Shown here: in pieces, positions 11,040 to 22,089 of the stretch
Layout: each line of letters starts with the position of its first letter
Numbering within the stretch: position 1 is the first letter of the stretch
Assembly (NCBI GenBank): GCA_032173965.1
Contig: CM063294.1
Location: 7,920,452-7,984,451 of the forward strand
Source of the DNA: Sitta carolinensis
Taxonomy: Eukaryota; Chordata; Aves; Passeriformes; Sittidae
DNA length: 64,000 nt
Reading direction: 5' to 3'
Position numbers and translations under genes: made by a program
Notes under the pieces: model-generated
Database searches by the model: none
Seen by the model: the letters and a program-made list of their open reading frames with translations, nothing else
Told to the model about the DNA's origin: nothing

Positions 11040-12210
11040 TGTGCAGCTTCCCACAAATCTGCAGGGATTGGGAAGCACAGCCAGGCCCTGCTCTTGGAAC
11101 TCCAGGGTGCAGCTGCTGCTGAATCCTGAAAATCCTCAAGTGCACCATGTCCAATCCAGGTGGCTCCTTCTGGGTTTTCCATGCCCTGTGTGCCTGGAAA
11201 CTTTTCCACCCCCAGACTGGGCCACTTTCCCCTGCTTTTTACAAAAGCTGTAAAAGACTAACTCTAAGCAGCATATGCTTGTGTTTGCAAGGGAAGGGAA
11301 GGGAGGAAAATTCACTGTGGAGCACTTGCAGGGATGGAACAGCCAAATTTGCGTCCTAACTTTATTTTTAGAAATAGGTGAAAGATGTTTGAAGGGATGG
11401 GGTGGGAGGGAAAACTCACGTAAGGCTGATGACAGCAGAAGTGTTTGCACAAATAATTAGGATTTGAGCTCAGCTGCTTCAGGGCTGTTCCAGGTGTGGG
11501 GTCTCATGCTGGGTTACCTGGCAGGTCAGAAACTGGGGTGGAGGAAGGTGCAGGTCACGCCTGAGGCAGAGATCCTGCCCTTCTCCAGAGCTCTGAGGGA
11601 TTTGACACAAAACCCTCTGAGGCTGAAATATTGCCAATTTGATGATTCAGTTCAGGGGGGTGTAAATTAGGGATTATGGATTGTCTTGCTGGATATTGGC
11701 TTTTAATACAAGAATCTTGTGGTAGCAGCTGCTCCTGCTCATCTGGTGCCCCTCAGAAGAGACACCAGTGATATCCACAGTGATAGCAACACAACAAAAC
11801 CCCAGCTGCTCCAAAGAACTTCCACAGAGGCATTTCTCAACATTCTGTTAAGAAACTGATTCAAATATCTGGATTTATCTGCTTAAGCTCGCTCCAAAGG
11901 AGCTGAGATAACCTCACAGATTCATTGTTTTGATGGGAAGCTGCGGGGCAGGGAAATAAATTTACAATTCAGGTTGTAAAACAGTCTGCAAGGATTGGAG
12001 AAATACGTTTTTCCTTTTAAAAATAAGGCTTGGTAATCTGCCAGGAGTTCAGTGGGGCAGCCAGGAGTTGCTGCCTGGAGGATCCCAGGGTAGCACTGTG
12101 CCTGTGAAGGGAAAACAGGTTATGCTGCTAAATCCTCCAGGAAGAGACCATGGCTCGTGATCCTCTGGCTTGGGAGGCTTTAAACAGAATCCTTGGGATT
12201 GGGAAAGAGC
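11040..12210. other. unique intronic sequence, no gene seen
   Basis: No repeat or gene recognised. Open frames are short and overlap on both strands. Confidence 0.5.
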
Positions 12211-12214
12211 TGGC

Positions 12215-12400
12215 AGAGTTTGTGTCCAGCCTTTGATCCATGCCCACCTTTTGGAGCAGATATTGGCCCAGGGAGGGTTGGATCCCCACCCCTGGAGGTG
12301 CCCCAGGAATTCCTGGAGCTGGGGACAAGGTGGGGATGGGGCACAGCTGGAACTCGATGGCCTTGGAAGTTTTTCCACCCTAAATTCTGTGGGTGCACAG
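12215..12400 (+). mobile_element. CR1 LINE fragment
   Basis: Shows cccagggagggttggatccc, cacccctggaggtgccccag and gaattcctggagctggg, then a tail near ctcgatggccttggaag. This is the CR1 3' region in sense orientation. No coding capacity. Confidence 0.75.
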
Positions 12401-12404
12401 CCCC

Positions 12405-13040
12405 ACCTGCACACCTGAGCTGTTGGAACAAGAAAAACCTAATTTATCTTGGAATGTCACTGCTGCTCTTTCACTTTTTTGCAAAGTAGCCCGCTTCTGA
12501 TTTCCATATTCCCTTCTAAATAAACCCCTTGCCAAAAATATCAGCCACTGGCCTCTGCTGAGGTGGTGACTTGGAGAATTGCTTCAGAGGGAACGTGCCT
12601 TCTTGGCATTTTGGAAAACAATTCCTGCTCTTGAGCAGGGTATTAATAATTTCTTACTCATGTTGAAGTGATGTAAGATGAAAAATTAATGTGGATGCTG
12701 CTTTCTCTTCTGGCTGGTGCAAGCTGGGGGTGCCTCTGATGGGTATGGTCTTGGATGAAGTCAACATTTCCTTTCGAGCTCTAATTTCCCTCCAAAGTGA
12801 GGGATAGAAAAGTGACACTGTAAATACTTTTAAGTGGTTCAGACTGTTGGTGTTTGTTTCTTTATCAGCCTTATTAACAGAAAAGGGAGAGGCCTTTGAT
12901 ATGGTCCAGAAGTTTGGTTGTAGAAATCCGCAGGTTTTGCTTTAGTGACTGAAACATGGGCTGGAAAGAGAAATATTTGGGCCTTTTTATGCATTATTTT
13001 TTTACATGGCATAAGTTTCTCACATGCTTTCTGCCCCATC
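12405..13040. other. unique intronic sequence, no gene seen
   Basis: AT-balanced intron. Nothing supported. Confidence 0.5.
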
Positions 13041-13128
13041 TATCCACAGAGCTAAATAATGAATATTTCTATCCACAGAGCTAAATCATGAATATTTCTA
13101 TCCACAGAGCTAAATCATGAATATTTCT
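13041..13128 (+). repeat. 29-bp tandem repeat, three copies
   Basis: The unit tatccacagagctaaatcat plus gaatatttc starts at 13041, 13070 and 13099, nearly identical each time. Confidence 0.95.
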
Positions 13129-13129
13129 T

Positions 13130-14190
13130 CAGGGAAGGCAGAAAGCTTTGTGGGGATCCTTGAAGCACTTCTAATGGATGATAAACACACCAAAGATCTT
13201 TTTAAATACTGGCTTGTGCTGAAGCCAAGTGGTGTTTAAAGGCTTAGTACTGGGATGGATGGCTTGTTAGAGTGGATTTGGCTTTTGAGACATTTGGAGA
13301 CTCCCTTTCTTCCACCACCCTTCCTTCCAGTTTGGGGAAAAAGTAGAATTTATCACTGGGTTGATCATCAGTGCTGTCTGTGTAGGAAGGATGGGGTCTC
13401 CAGGGAGGAGTTTTTGGAAGATTTCTGCTGGAGTGAGGAGAAATCAATTCTCGGTCAATCTGGGTGCTGTCTGGGGCAGAGTGGGAAGCAGGGAGAGGAA
13501 AGGGCTGCTGGATTTGCAGTGGGGCTGTGGGAAGTGCCTTTAACCTGCTTCCATAATTGATGTGTGGGGACCAGGAGAGGGAGGGCCCTGTGGGAGAAAG
13601 CAGCATCCATCGAGTGCACGTGCAAACAGATGGGAGCTAAAGTGGAATGGGGAAAAAAAAAAAAAAAGAAAAATACCCACTGACCCAAATTTCTTGCAGC
13701 ATCCTGTTCTGTCTGGCTGAAAATGTCACGCTCTGGCTGCTAAGCCCTCCTAAGGAAACAATTCCTTGCTGGAGTGTTTTGCCATGTATGTTTTCAGAAT
13801 TTTACAGTGCCCAGGGTTTAATGCATAACCCCATTGCTTGAGGCTGCCCCAGCATCATCTTCCAGGCTGTGTGTGCTGAGCTGAGCCTTGGACTGGGAAA
13901 GGCTGGGCTCTGCCAGGAAATTTGGTGTTTTTGTAAACACTGGGGCTTGCTGCTCTGCAGCCTGCTAAATGGTCAGCACTCCTTTGAAAAGCAAATGGAA
14001 GCCATGCCAGGGAAGCAATCCCCTGGAAACAAAAAGCAGCAAATGTTTGTGGTCACTCGAAAGGATTCAGCAGTTTATTATTGTTGGGTTGTGCACACAG
14101 AGCAGCAGCTGCAGTGGGTGGATGTGGGCCATGCCATTGTCATCTGCTGCTTTTAATTAGGAGCTGGTTTTGTTCCTGGGCTAATGCATC
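13130..14190. other. unique intronic sequence, no gene seen
   Basis: Contains an A-run at 13652-13666. No repeat family or gene recognised. Confidence 0.5.
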
Positions 14191-14194
14191 CTGC

Positions 14195-14370
14195 AGAGGA
14201 GGCCACCAGGACTGGAGGGATGGAGGGAAGGCTGGGAGAGCTGGGAATTGTTCAGCCTGGAGAGGAGAAGCTTTGGGGTGGCCCAGCTGGGGCCTCGAGG
14301 AGCTGCAGGTGGAGAGAGAGGAAAAGATGGAGGGAGAGGATGTCCAGGGATGGAGGGACAGGATGTGGAG
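14195..14370 (+). mobile_element. CR1 LINE fragment (internal part)
   Basis: Carries gctgggagagctgggaattg, ttcagcctggagaggagaag and ctttggggtg, the internal CR1 3' region in sense orientation. The extreme 3' tail is missing. Confidence 0.75.
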
Positions 14371-14651
14371 CACAAGGTGGAACACACAGCAACACACACA
14401 CAGGGGTTCAGGCAGAGAAGAAAAGAACTCTCTGGTTTATTGTTGACCTCGTATCTCTCAGTTTCTGGACAGTGCCCAGAGATTGCACAGAGAAGTTCCC
14501 ACCTCTCCATCCCCACTGCTCACTTGAGAAGTCCATCAGGTGATCTCTTTGCACAGAGGAATGCAAACATGATCCTTGTTTATCTTACAATTCATGAGAA
14601 CTGACTCCATTCTACCCAAACAAATCAGCAGGCTGATTTTCAGGGACAACA

Positions 14652-14790
14652 TTGTTGTTGTTGTTATTATTATTATATCGAATATATATATATGTATGTG
14701 TGTATATGTATATATGTATTATATATATGTATGTATATGTGTGTGTGTGTGTGTGTATATATGTATGTATATGCGTATATAAATGTATAG
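14652..14790 (+). repeat. TTG/TTA then TA/TGTA microsatellite
   Basis: A (ttg)n(tta)n start leads into alternating atatat, gtatgt and gtgtgtgt runs. Alternating purine-pyrimidine DNA of this kind can adopt Z-form. It sits directly upstream of the 63-bp array. Confidence 0.95.
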
Positions 14791-14805
14791 AGGGATTGAT
14801 TGCTC

Positions 14806-15641
14806 AGCACAGCAGCCCAGGATGCTCTCAGCTCTGGGGGTCCCCGGTGGGGTTTCTCTGACTCCTGTGCAGCCCAGGATGCTCTCATCCCCAGGGTCCC
14901 TGGTGGGGTTTCTCTGACTCCTGTACAGCCCAGGATTCTCTCATCCCCGGGTCCGCAGAGGTGTGTCTCTGTGTCTCTGCCCCCCATGCTGGGTCCCTCC
15001 GTTTCTCTGACCCCTGTACATCCCAGCACGCTCTCATCCCCGGGGTCCCGGAGGTGTCCCTCCGTTTCTCTGACCCCTGTACATCCCAGGATTCTCTCAT
15101 CCCCGGGATCCCGGAGGTGTCCCTCCGTTTCTCTGACCCCTGTACATCCCAGGATTCTCTCATCCCCGGGGTCCCGGAGGTGTCCCTCCGTTTCTCTGAC
15201 CCCTGTACATCCCAGCACGCTCTCATCCCCGGGGTCCCGGAGGTGTCCCTCTGTTTCTCTGACCCCTGTACATCCCAGGATTCTCTCATCCCCGGGGTCC
15301 CGGAGGTGTCCCTCCGTTTCTCTGACCCCTGTACATCCCAGCACGCTCTCATCCCCGGGGTCCCGGAGGTGTCCCTCTGTTTCTCTGACCCCTGTACATC
15401 CCAGGATTCTCTCATCCCCGGGGTCCCGGAGGTGTCCCTCCTTTTCTCTGACCCCTGTACATCCCAGCACGCTCTCATCCCCGGGGTCCCGGAGGTGTCC
15501 CTCTGTTTCTCTGACCCCTGTACATCCCAGGATTCTCTCATCCCCGGGGTCCCGGAGGTGTCCCTCCTTTTCTCTGACCCCTGTACATCCCAGCACGCTC
15601 TCATCCCCGGGGTCCCGGAGGTGTCCCTCCGTTTCTCTGAC
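14806..15641 (+). repeat. 63-bp minisatellite abutting the exon 2 acceptor, about 13 copies
   Basis: The period is 63 bp; the core word gtccctccgtttctctgac recurs at 15056, 15119, 15182 and so on. The first three units are diverged and the last ten are nearly identical. Regular units alternate between a cagcacgc and a caggattc variant. Each unit contains ctctgac (branch-point-like) and, 15 nt later, cccag (acceptor-like). The final unit runs into the real exon 2 acceptor, only 23 nt before the exon. Because 63 is divisible by three, most frames stay open across it on both strands, but these are not genes. Confidence 0.95.
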
Positions 15642-15664
15642 GCTGTGCCGCGCTGTGCCCGCAG

Positions 15665-15901
15665 TGGCTCTGGGGCGGAACCAGCCGCTGAAGAAGGAGA
15701 AGCCCAAATGGAAGAGCGATTATCCCATGACGGACGGGCAGCTGCGCAGCAAGCGCGACGAGTTCTGGGACACGGCGCCCGCCTTCGAGGGCAGGAAGGA
15801 GATCTGGGATGCCCTGCGAGCCGCCGCGCACGCCTTCGAGAGCAACGACCACGAGCTGGCACAGGCCATCATCGACGGCGCCAGCATCACCCTGCCGCAC
15901 G
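15665..15901 (+). CDS. UBTD2: UBTD2 exon 2: N-terminal ubiquitin-binding region
   Basis: This exon encodes residues 24-102 of ubiquitin domain-containing protein 2 (DC-UbP), assuming the usual 23-residue exon 1. The translation starts [20 protein letters not shown] and continues through [20 protein letters not shown] to ITLPHG. The acceptor is gcccgcag|tg and the donor is cacg|gtgaga; 237 nt preserves frame with exon 3. Family knowledge: this all-helical region is the DC-UbP N-terminal domain that binds ubiquitin, and the protein has been reported to link the E1 enzyme UBA1 and the deubiquitinase USP5. It is cytosolic. UBTD1 is the nearest paralogue, but [12 protein letters not shown] and the exon 3 C-terminus fit UBTD2. 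Tandem arrays flank the exon on both sides: 63-bp units upstream and 15-bp units downstream. Confidence 0.97.
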
Positions 15902-15914
15902 GTGAGAGCGGGAC

Positions 15915-16615
15915 CAGCGGGGATGGGGACAACGGGGATGGGGACAACGGGATGGGGATAACGGGGATGGGATAACGGGGATGGGATAACGGGGATGGGG
16001 ATAACGGGGATGGGGATAACGGGGATGGGGATAACGGGGATGGGGATAACGGGATGGGGATAACGGGGATGGGGATAACGGGATGGGGATAACGGGGATG
16101 GGGATAACGGGGATGGGGATAACGGGGATGGGGAAACGGGGATGGGGATAACGGGGATGGGGATAACGGGGATGGGGATAACGGGGATGGGGATAACGGG
16201 ATGGGGATAACGGGGATGGGGATAACGGGGATGGGGATAACGGGGATGGGGATAACGGGGATGGGGATAACGGGGATGGGGATAACGGGGATGGGGATAA
16301 CGGGGATGGAGGGGATGGAACGGGATGGGGATAACGGGGATGGGGATAACGGATGGGGTAAGGAGGGATAACGGGGATGGGGATAACGGGGATGGGGATA
16401 ACGGGGATGGGGATAACGGGGATGGGGATAACGGGGATGGGGATAACGGGGATGGGGATAACGGGGATGGGGATAACGGGATGGGGATAACGGGGATGGG
16501 GATAACGGGGATGGGGATAACGGGGATGGGGATAACGGGGATGGGGATAACGGGGATGGGGAAACGGGATGGAATGGGGATGGGATAACGGGGATGGGAA
16601 TGGGGATGTCCGGGA
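15915..16615 (+). repeat. 15-bp G-rich minisatellite immediately after exon 2 donor
   Basis: The unit is ggggatggggataac, with occasional gggat or gggaaac variants, for about 45 copies. It starts within about 15 nt of the 5' splice site. Runs of four Gs occur every few bases on the transcribed RNA strand, giving strong G-quadruplex and hnRNP H/F potential. The minus strand reads as RYPHP-type pentapeptide repeats, a period artefact (15 = 5 codons). Confidence 0.97.
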
Positions 16616-16634
16616 GAAAGGGAAACATATGTAA

Positions 16635-16715
16635 TGGAAGAAAGAATAGTATAGTAATAGTAATAGTAATGGTAATAGTATAGTAATAGTAAAGAAAAAA
16701 ATATAATAAAATAAA

Positions 16716-16756
<41 letters not shown>

Positions 16757-16872
16757 GAAATAATAATAATGGAAAGAATAGAAAGAATAAGAATAGAAAT
16801 AATAGAAAGAATAATATTAATAATAGTAATATTATTATTATTATTATTAATTATATATATATATATATATAT
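16635..16872 (+). repeat. AAT/ATAG-rich microsatellite ending in (AT)n
   Basis: A run of agtaat, aataat and agaata units is followed by a pure at-repeat at 16853-16872. It is simple sequence with no gene. Confidence 0.97.
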
Positions 16873-17160
16873 GGACCAAGAAATTCTGGGGTTTTTTTAA
16901 GAGTTCTTGCAGGTTAAAATCAGGATGGATTTACCTCCAAATTCAGAGGTGGGATGGGTTAAAATGTCTGGGGATGTGCTCCTGGTTGGAATTTCCAAGC
17001 AAAATGGAAATATTTAATAATAGTAGTAATAATGATAATAATATATATATATCAATAATATATCTTTTATATATATATGTATATGTATAGAAGGATCAAG
17101 AAATTCTGCTTTGTTTTTCATAGTTCCTGCAGGTTAAAATCAGGATGTTTCAACCCTAAA
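16873..17160 (+). repeat. imperfect duplication around AT microsatellites
   Basis: ccaagaaattctg...ttcttgcaggttaaaatcag near 16876-16925 recurs as tcaagaaattctg...ttcctgcaggttaaaatcag near 17096-17143. Each copy follows a tatata tract. Confidence 0.75.
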
Positions 17161-17217
17161 AAATAGATAAATATCAATATATAGATATAGATAGCAATAA
17201 GATATTTTATTTTCCGG

Positions 17218-17340
17218 GCTGTGCAGTTTACCTGGGGAGTTTAGAATTTTTTATCCAGGCTGTGCAGTTTACCTGGGGATTTCAGAATTTTTTATCCAGG
17301 CTGTGCAGTTTACCTGGGGTTTTTTCTCCCCACAAAATTG
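17218..17340 (+). repeat. 40-41-bp tandem repeat, three copies
   Basis: ggctgtgcagtttacctggg recurs at 17218, 17258 and 17299. The first two copies are followed by gaattttttatccag. Confidence 0.9.
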
Positions 17341-17864
17341 CATTTTTTTTTTTTTTATTCAGCTTTGTGCTGGTGACACTCTTTGGTGCCAAAATCCAAA
17401 TATTCCCGAGTCCTCAGCACTGGCAGTGCCCTGGATGAAGAGATTAGGAGAGAGATTAGGAATGAAATCCTTTCATTTAGGGATGGAAAAGGAGCTTTTC
17501 TCTAGGCAGGAAGAACAAATAAACTCTCCTTGCTCTGAGTGACACCAAAATCCTCTGGGGTTTTGTTTACAAAAACCAAAAAAAAAATCAAAAAAGCTCA
17601 TTTTAGGCAAAAATTTTGGAAAGAAGGGAAAATAGCTGTGAAGAAATTCACTTTTGGTGTCTGCAGAGGGAAATTCCCTCTGATTTCCCCCTGGAGCTAC
17701 TGTGGGGACCCCCAGTGTGTTAGGGCACCACTGGCACTTTGAAATTCATCTTGAAATTCATCTTTTATCTCTTTTTTTATTTATTTTTATTTATCTGGAG
17801 CTCTTCACCTAAGGAGGCTCTGTCTTCTGGAGAAAAGTTGGGATGAAAATTAAACCTCAGGCTC

Positions 17865-17990
17865 AGGTTGGATTTCAGGAATTTCTCCATGGAAAGGGTG
17901 CCCAGGGAGGTTTGGATCCCAAATTCCTGGAGGATCCCAAATTGCCCAAGGAATTCCTGGATGTGGCACTCTGCATCTGTGGAAAAATCT
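17865..17990 (+). mobile_element. CR1 LINE fragment
   Basis: Shows aatttctccatggaaagggt, gcccagggaggtttggatcc and gaattcctggatgtggcact. It is a CR1 3' region in sense orientation with a small internal duplication. Confidence 0.75.
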
Positions 17991-18352
17991 AAATATTTTC
18001 CCCACAAAACCCCAACATTTGGTTGGATAAATTCCTTTAAGTCTATAGAAGAAAAAGGAAGATTTTCCACTAATTATTTCCCCTGCAAAATGCAGCAGTT
18101 CCACGGGCTGTGGTGTTCTCCTTTCATTTATTTGCTGCGTGTACAACAAGAAAATAATAAAAAAAATCAAAACCCAAGCCCTGCATCCACATTGGGCTTT
18201 CAAACCCTGGATTCCTGAGAAAATGAAAGGAGTGGAGGAGTGAAAAAAAGGGAGCTGGGGATGAGTAAGGGACTGGCAGAGAGAGATTTTGCAGCTGATG
18301 CTGCAAAAATAAAAATCGCTTTTTTATTCCCGAATCCTACAGGAAAAAGAAG

Positions 18353-18386
<34 letters not shown>

Positions 18387-18920
18387 CTTGTCACTTCTCT
18401 GGTGTGAGGAAAACTCTCACAGTGTAATTTTTCTAATGGATGCCTTGTGCTGTTAAGAATAGCTTGTAAGAGGTATTAAATAAATAAATAAGCTGGTGGG
18501 ATGGGCTTAGCACTTCTCCTCTATCTTGGGTGACTCCGTGGGATGGATTTAAAAATAGAAATAACATTAGCACCAATTTATACTTTGGGGTTTTTTTTTC
18601 TCCTTCTCCTCCTGTCTTAAAGTGGCACATCCTCTGTATTTTTATTAATGAGTCCATTTAAATTTAATCGAAACAAATTAATTTCATTTTTAAATACATT
18701 AATTTAACCGTTAAAACAATTTAATTAAAACAAGAGTTTTCTGGACTTCTCAGCTATCAAAGAGGAAATCTCAGAGTGGGTAGTGTCTTGTAATAATCTT
18801 AATTTTGAGCTGAACTTGGCCTGCAAGTCATTAATATTAATTTCATTCTGGCTGGGGTTAAGTGGAAGTTTTTTAATTCCAGGATGGACACTTCAGGTGC
18901 TGCAGCAGAATTCCCAGGAA
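17990..18920. other. AT-rich intronic sequence with an A-run, no gene seen
   Basis: An A-run spans about 18356-18383. Positions 18640-18740 are a dense cluster of TTAAT/ATTAA words. No gene or repeat family is recognised. Confidence 0.5.
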
Positions 18921-19620
18921 ATTGGGGATTAATATCTCAGAATATCTCAGAAATTGCATATTTGCAGCCCTTGCATTGTTTTGTTGTTAAAATATAAGTT
19001 GGAGATGGCAAAAAAACTGAATTTATACAGGGGGAAGTTTTACTGAAATGCAGATTACCTTTAATCAATAATAAAATTCAGGTTATCTCTAACAGATAAT
19101 AGAATTCAGGTTATCTCTAACAGATAATAAAATTCTGGTTACCTTTGATAGATAATAAAATGCATATTACCTTTAATTGATAACAAAATTCAGATTAATA
19201 TATAAGAAATTCAGGTTACCTGTCCCCTTAAAGCCACTGCACCATCAGCTTTGGGCTGGGGGTGTTTTTAGCCCTTATCACTTATAGTCAATAAATTCCA
19301 GGATTTATTGGAAATAAACAATTCACCTGCAGCAGAATTCCCAGGATTTTGGGGTTTAATATCTCAGAGGTTGCACATTTGCATATTTGCATTGTTTTGT
19401 TGCTAAAATATAAATTGGAGATGGCAGAAAAACTGAATTTATACAGGGGGGAAGTTGTAATAAAATTCAGGTTACTTTTAATCAATAGTAAAATTCAGGT
19501 TACCTTTAATCAATAGTAAAATTTAGGTTACCTTTAATAGAAAATAAAATTCAGGTTACCTTTAATAGATAATAAAATTCAGGTTACCTGTCCCCTTAAA
19601 GCCACTGCACCATCAGCTTG
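18920..19620 (+). repeat. duplicated block with short aaattcaggttacctttaat repeats
   Basis: Two related copies lie at about 18890-19250 and 19325-19620. Each begins with an attcccagga...tttaatatctcag block and ends with tgtccccttaaagccactgc. Within each, 25-30-bp units built on aaaattcaggttaccttta are tandemly repeated. Confidence 0.85.
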
Positions 19621-20200
19621 TGCAGCCCTGAGCTCCCCAAATTTGGGGAATTTTTCCCTGGAATGCTGGGGGGAAGGAAAGGACCTCCCTGAAAGCTGAT
19701 CAGCAGCAGTGCTGAGAGGAAAATGCAGGCCAGGGAAGGGAAGGAAACTGGAAATTCTGCAGGGAAAAGCTCAACATTTCCAGCTGAGCTCCTGCTTTGT
19801 TGCTTTGGGTTTTTTTTTTTTTTAACTAAACTCTGCCCAGGAGACAGCAGTTATTAGTTCAAGGGAAGGTTTTTCTGGTTTGTTTTTACTGCAGTTTAAA
19901 AAAAAAACCCCAAAAGGCAGGGATTAAAACCCAAAATTGCTGCTGTCTTGTGAGGAAGCAGACAAGCTGCTGCTGGCACTGAGGCTCTGAGTGCTTTTAT
20001 TTTGCTTTTTCCTCTACACATCCCTGGCTATTTTTAAGGGTTCTTGACGTCAGGTCCCCTCTGTAGGCTGAGCCTGGCTGCAGTGGGGAGGGAATGCATG
20101 GAATATTTCAGAGAAGGGCTGCTGCCATCCCTCCCTGCACCCAGGGGGAGCTCTGGGAAAGGGGGGAGCTGCAGCCCAGCCGAGCTCATCCCCAAATCCA
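19620..20200. other. intronic sequence, nothing recognised
   Basis: Short homopolymer runs (T at 19810-19823, A at 19898-19907). No supported gene. Confidence 0.5.
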
Positions 20201-20204
20201 TTCC

Positions 20205-20758
20205 CAGAGTGGGAGAGCTCAACTTATCCCAAAATCCATTTCCTAGAGCAGGGGACTGCAGCTCATCCCAAATCCATTTCCCAGAGCTGAGGAGCCCAGG
20301 TCATCCCCAAATTCCATTTCCCAGAGTGAAGGAGCCCAGCTCATCCCCAAAATCCATTTCCCAGAGTGGAGGACTATAACTCATCCCAAATTCCATCTCC
20401 CAGAGTGGGGCAGCCCAGCTCATCCCAAATTCCATCTCCCAGAGTGGAGGAGCCCAGCTCATCCCAAATTCCATTTTCCAGAGTGGGGCAGCCCAGCTCA
20501 TCCCAAATTCCCTTTTCCAGAGTGGGGCAGCCCAGCTCATCCCAAATTCCATTTTCCAGAGTGGGGCAGCCCAGCTCATCCCAAATTCCATTTTCCAGGG
20601 TGGGGCAGCCCAGCTCATCCCAAATTCCATTTTCCAGAGTGGGGCAGCCCAGCTCATCCCAAATTCCATCTCCCAGAGCTGAGGAGCCCAGCTCATCCCC
20701 AAAATCCATTTCCCAGAGCTGAGGACTATAACTCATCCCAAATTCCATCTCCCAGAGT
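20205..20758 (+). repeat. 39-bp minisatellite, about 14 copies
   Basis: Core words are agagtggggcagcccagctc and atcccaaattccattttcc. The 39-bp period is exact in the centre (20521 to 20560). The outer copies are diverged. Because 39 is 13 codons, the array produces open frames of about 110-150 codons on both strands that are not genes. Confidence 0.95.
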
Positions 20759-20759
20759 G

Positions 20760-21540
20760 TCTGCTCAGGGCACAGTGGCAGCTCCTCCTCTGCTCTCTCT
20801 TTTTTGGTGATTCTTGGCATTTTCTGTATCCATCACACCTGAAAAAAAAAAGGTTTCTTCCCCTTGGGAATGGCCATGGTTCTAGGATAGGATGTGCTTT
20901 GTTGTTGTGTCTCCAAATTCCTCCTAACCTTGAAAAAGAATCCCTTTCCTCACCAGCCTCCTCCAGTGCTGCTTTCCATCAGTTCTGCTGTGATTAATAT
21001 TTTTAAAATAGATCACAACATCCTTTCTGAGGGATGCTGAATTCCCAATGTTTTCTTCGAGTGGAAGGAAAAAATCAAATCCTCAGGATGTAAAGCAATT
21101 GTGGCTGGCTGGAATATTTATATCTCTAAGTGCAGGTTAGAAACTCTCAACCCTTCAAATAAAAACCCCACTTAGGGCTCCATCCTCCAGCTGTTTTCCT
21201 TAAATATCTTTAACTTCTGCTCTGCTCTTTTGAAAGGTATTTTGAGGAGCTTTGTCAACAGAATTGCTTGGACTCTTCTCAAGTCTCTTCCCCTGTAGCT
21301 CTTGCCTCTCTCTTTCCTGTCTTTGGTTTCAGTTTGGCTTTTCTGGTGTTTCACTTTTCAGAAATGCTATTTCAATGTTCAACCATTAATGTGTGACCAG
21401 AAAATTGCAGCTAATTCCTTTAAAAAAAAAACCAAAAAAACCCAAACCCAAAAACCCCCACCAAAGCCCCCACAAACCAATGCTATTGGGGAATTTATGA
21501 ATTGTAGAATTAGAGATGCTAATGGATGCATCTGAGCTGC
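20760..21540. other. intronic sequence, no gene seen
   Basis: Nothing supported beyond an A-rich patch at about 21421-21480. Confidence 0.5.
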
Positions 21541-21544
21541 TTTA

Positions 21545-22085
21545 GATGGTGACTTTTATTTTCTTCTTATCTTCTGCACAGGCAGGGAGGGGGAGTTCTG
21601 CTCCCATCTCTGCCTCGTGGTTCAGAAGGTCCCAAGACCTCTGGTTACAAGACCTTTTAAGGATTTATTAACCAATAAAACACTGAGAATATTTACATTT
21701 TTAACCCAATAATCAGTTATTTTGGTTTATCCGTTTTGCCACAGTGCGGAATTTCTTAACCACAGGAACTTCCAATGCCACACTTTAAAAACTTCTTATT
21801 ATCTTCACAGCTACTCCTGCATCTTAAATTCTAAACTCTGAGCTTTCTTCTGCCTAGCTTAACATGTTTCTGTTGAAACTACAAATCTGCATTTTGGGTT
21901 CTAATATCGAATTTTGGCAATTTCCCTCAGCTTGAACCCTGTATTCAATTCCAAGCTTTGGCTCTCACAGGCCAAATGCCCTGAGAGCTCTTTGCTCTCT
22001 GGACTCCAACCAAAGCAACCAACCCAAAGTGGCCTCGAGATGCTCAAAATAAACCCAGATTTGTGACCAAAATCATCTCGAATTC
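21545..22085 (-). mobile_element. possible LTR-like element
   Basis: A compositionally uniform block contains aggatttattaaccaataaa; on the minus strand this gives tttattgg and aataaatcc words like those near an LTR poly(A) site. No related copy is seen in the window and the ends are not defined, so this is a weak call. Confidence 0.3.
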
Positions 22086-22089
22086 AGTG

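Larger units (their letters stand above)
1..15664 (+). other. UBTD2: UBTD2 intron 1, 3' part (exon 1 lies upstream)
   Basis: This is inferred to be intron because UBTD2 exon 2 starts at 15665 in the middle of a codon (it supplies the last two bases of a Val codon). No CpG-rich first exon encoding the MGG start of UBTD2 is visible upstream in the window. The 3' splice site is gcccgcag at 15657-15664, with a branch-point-like ctgac at about 15637-15641. The intron holds CR1 fragments, an LTR-like element, local duplications and minisatellites, listed separately. Confidence 0.85.

Noticed and set aside
14673..15707. 344-codon minus-strand and 391-codon plus-strand open frames over exon 2
   Set aside because: They are products of the 63-bp array, whose period is 21 codons. 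Only 15665-15901 is real coding sequence.
15720..16628. 302-codon minus-strand frame of RYPHP/PLSPS pentapeptides
   Set aside because: A translation of the 15-bp array read antisense to exon 2. No start context, no domain.
20205..20820. 133- to 148-codon frames with WAAPLWKMEFGMS repeats
   Set aside because: 39-bp minisatellite (13 codons) on the minus strand; not a repeat protein gene.
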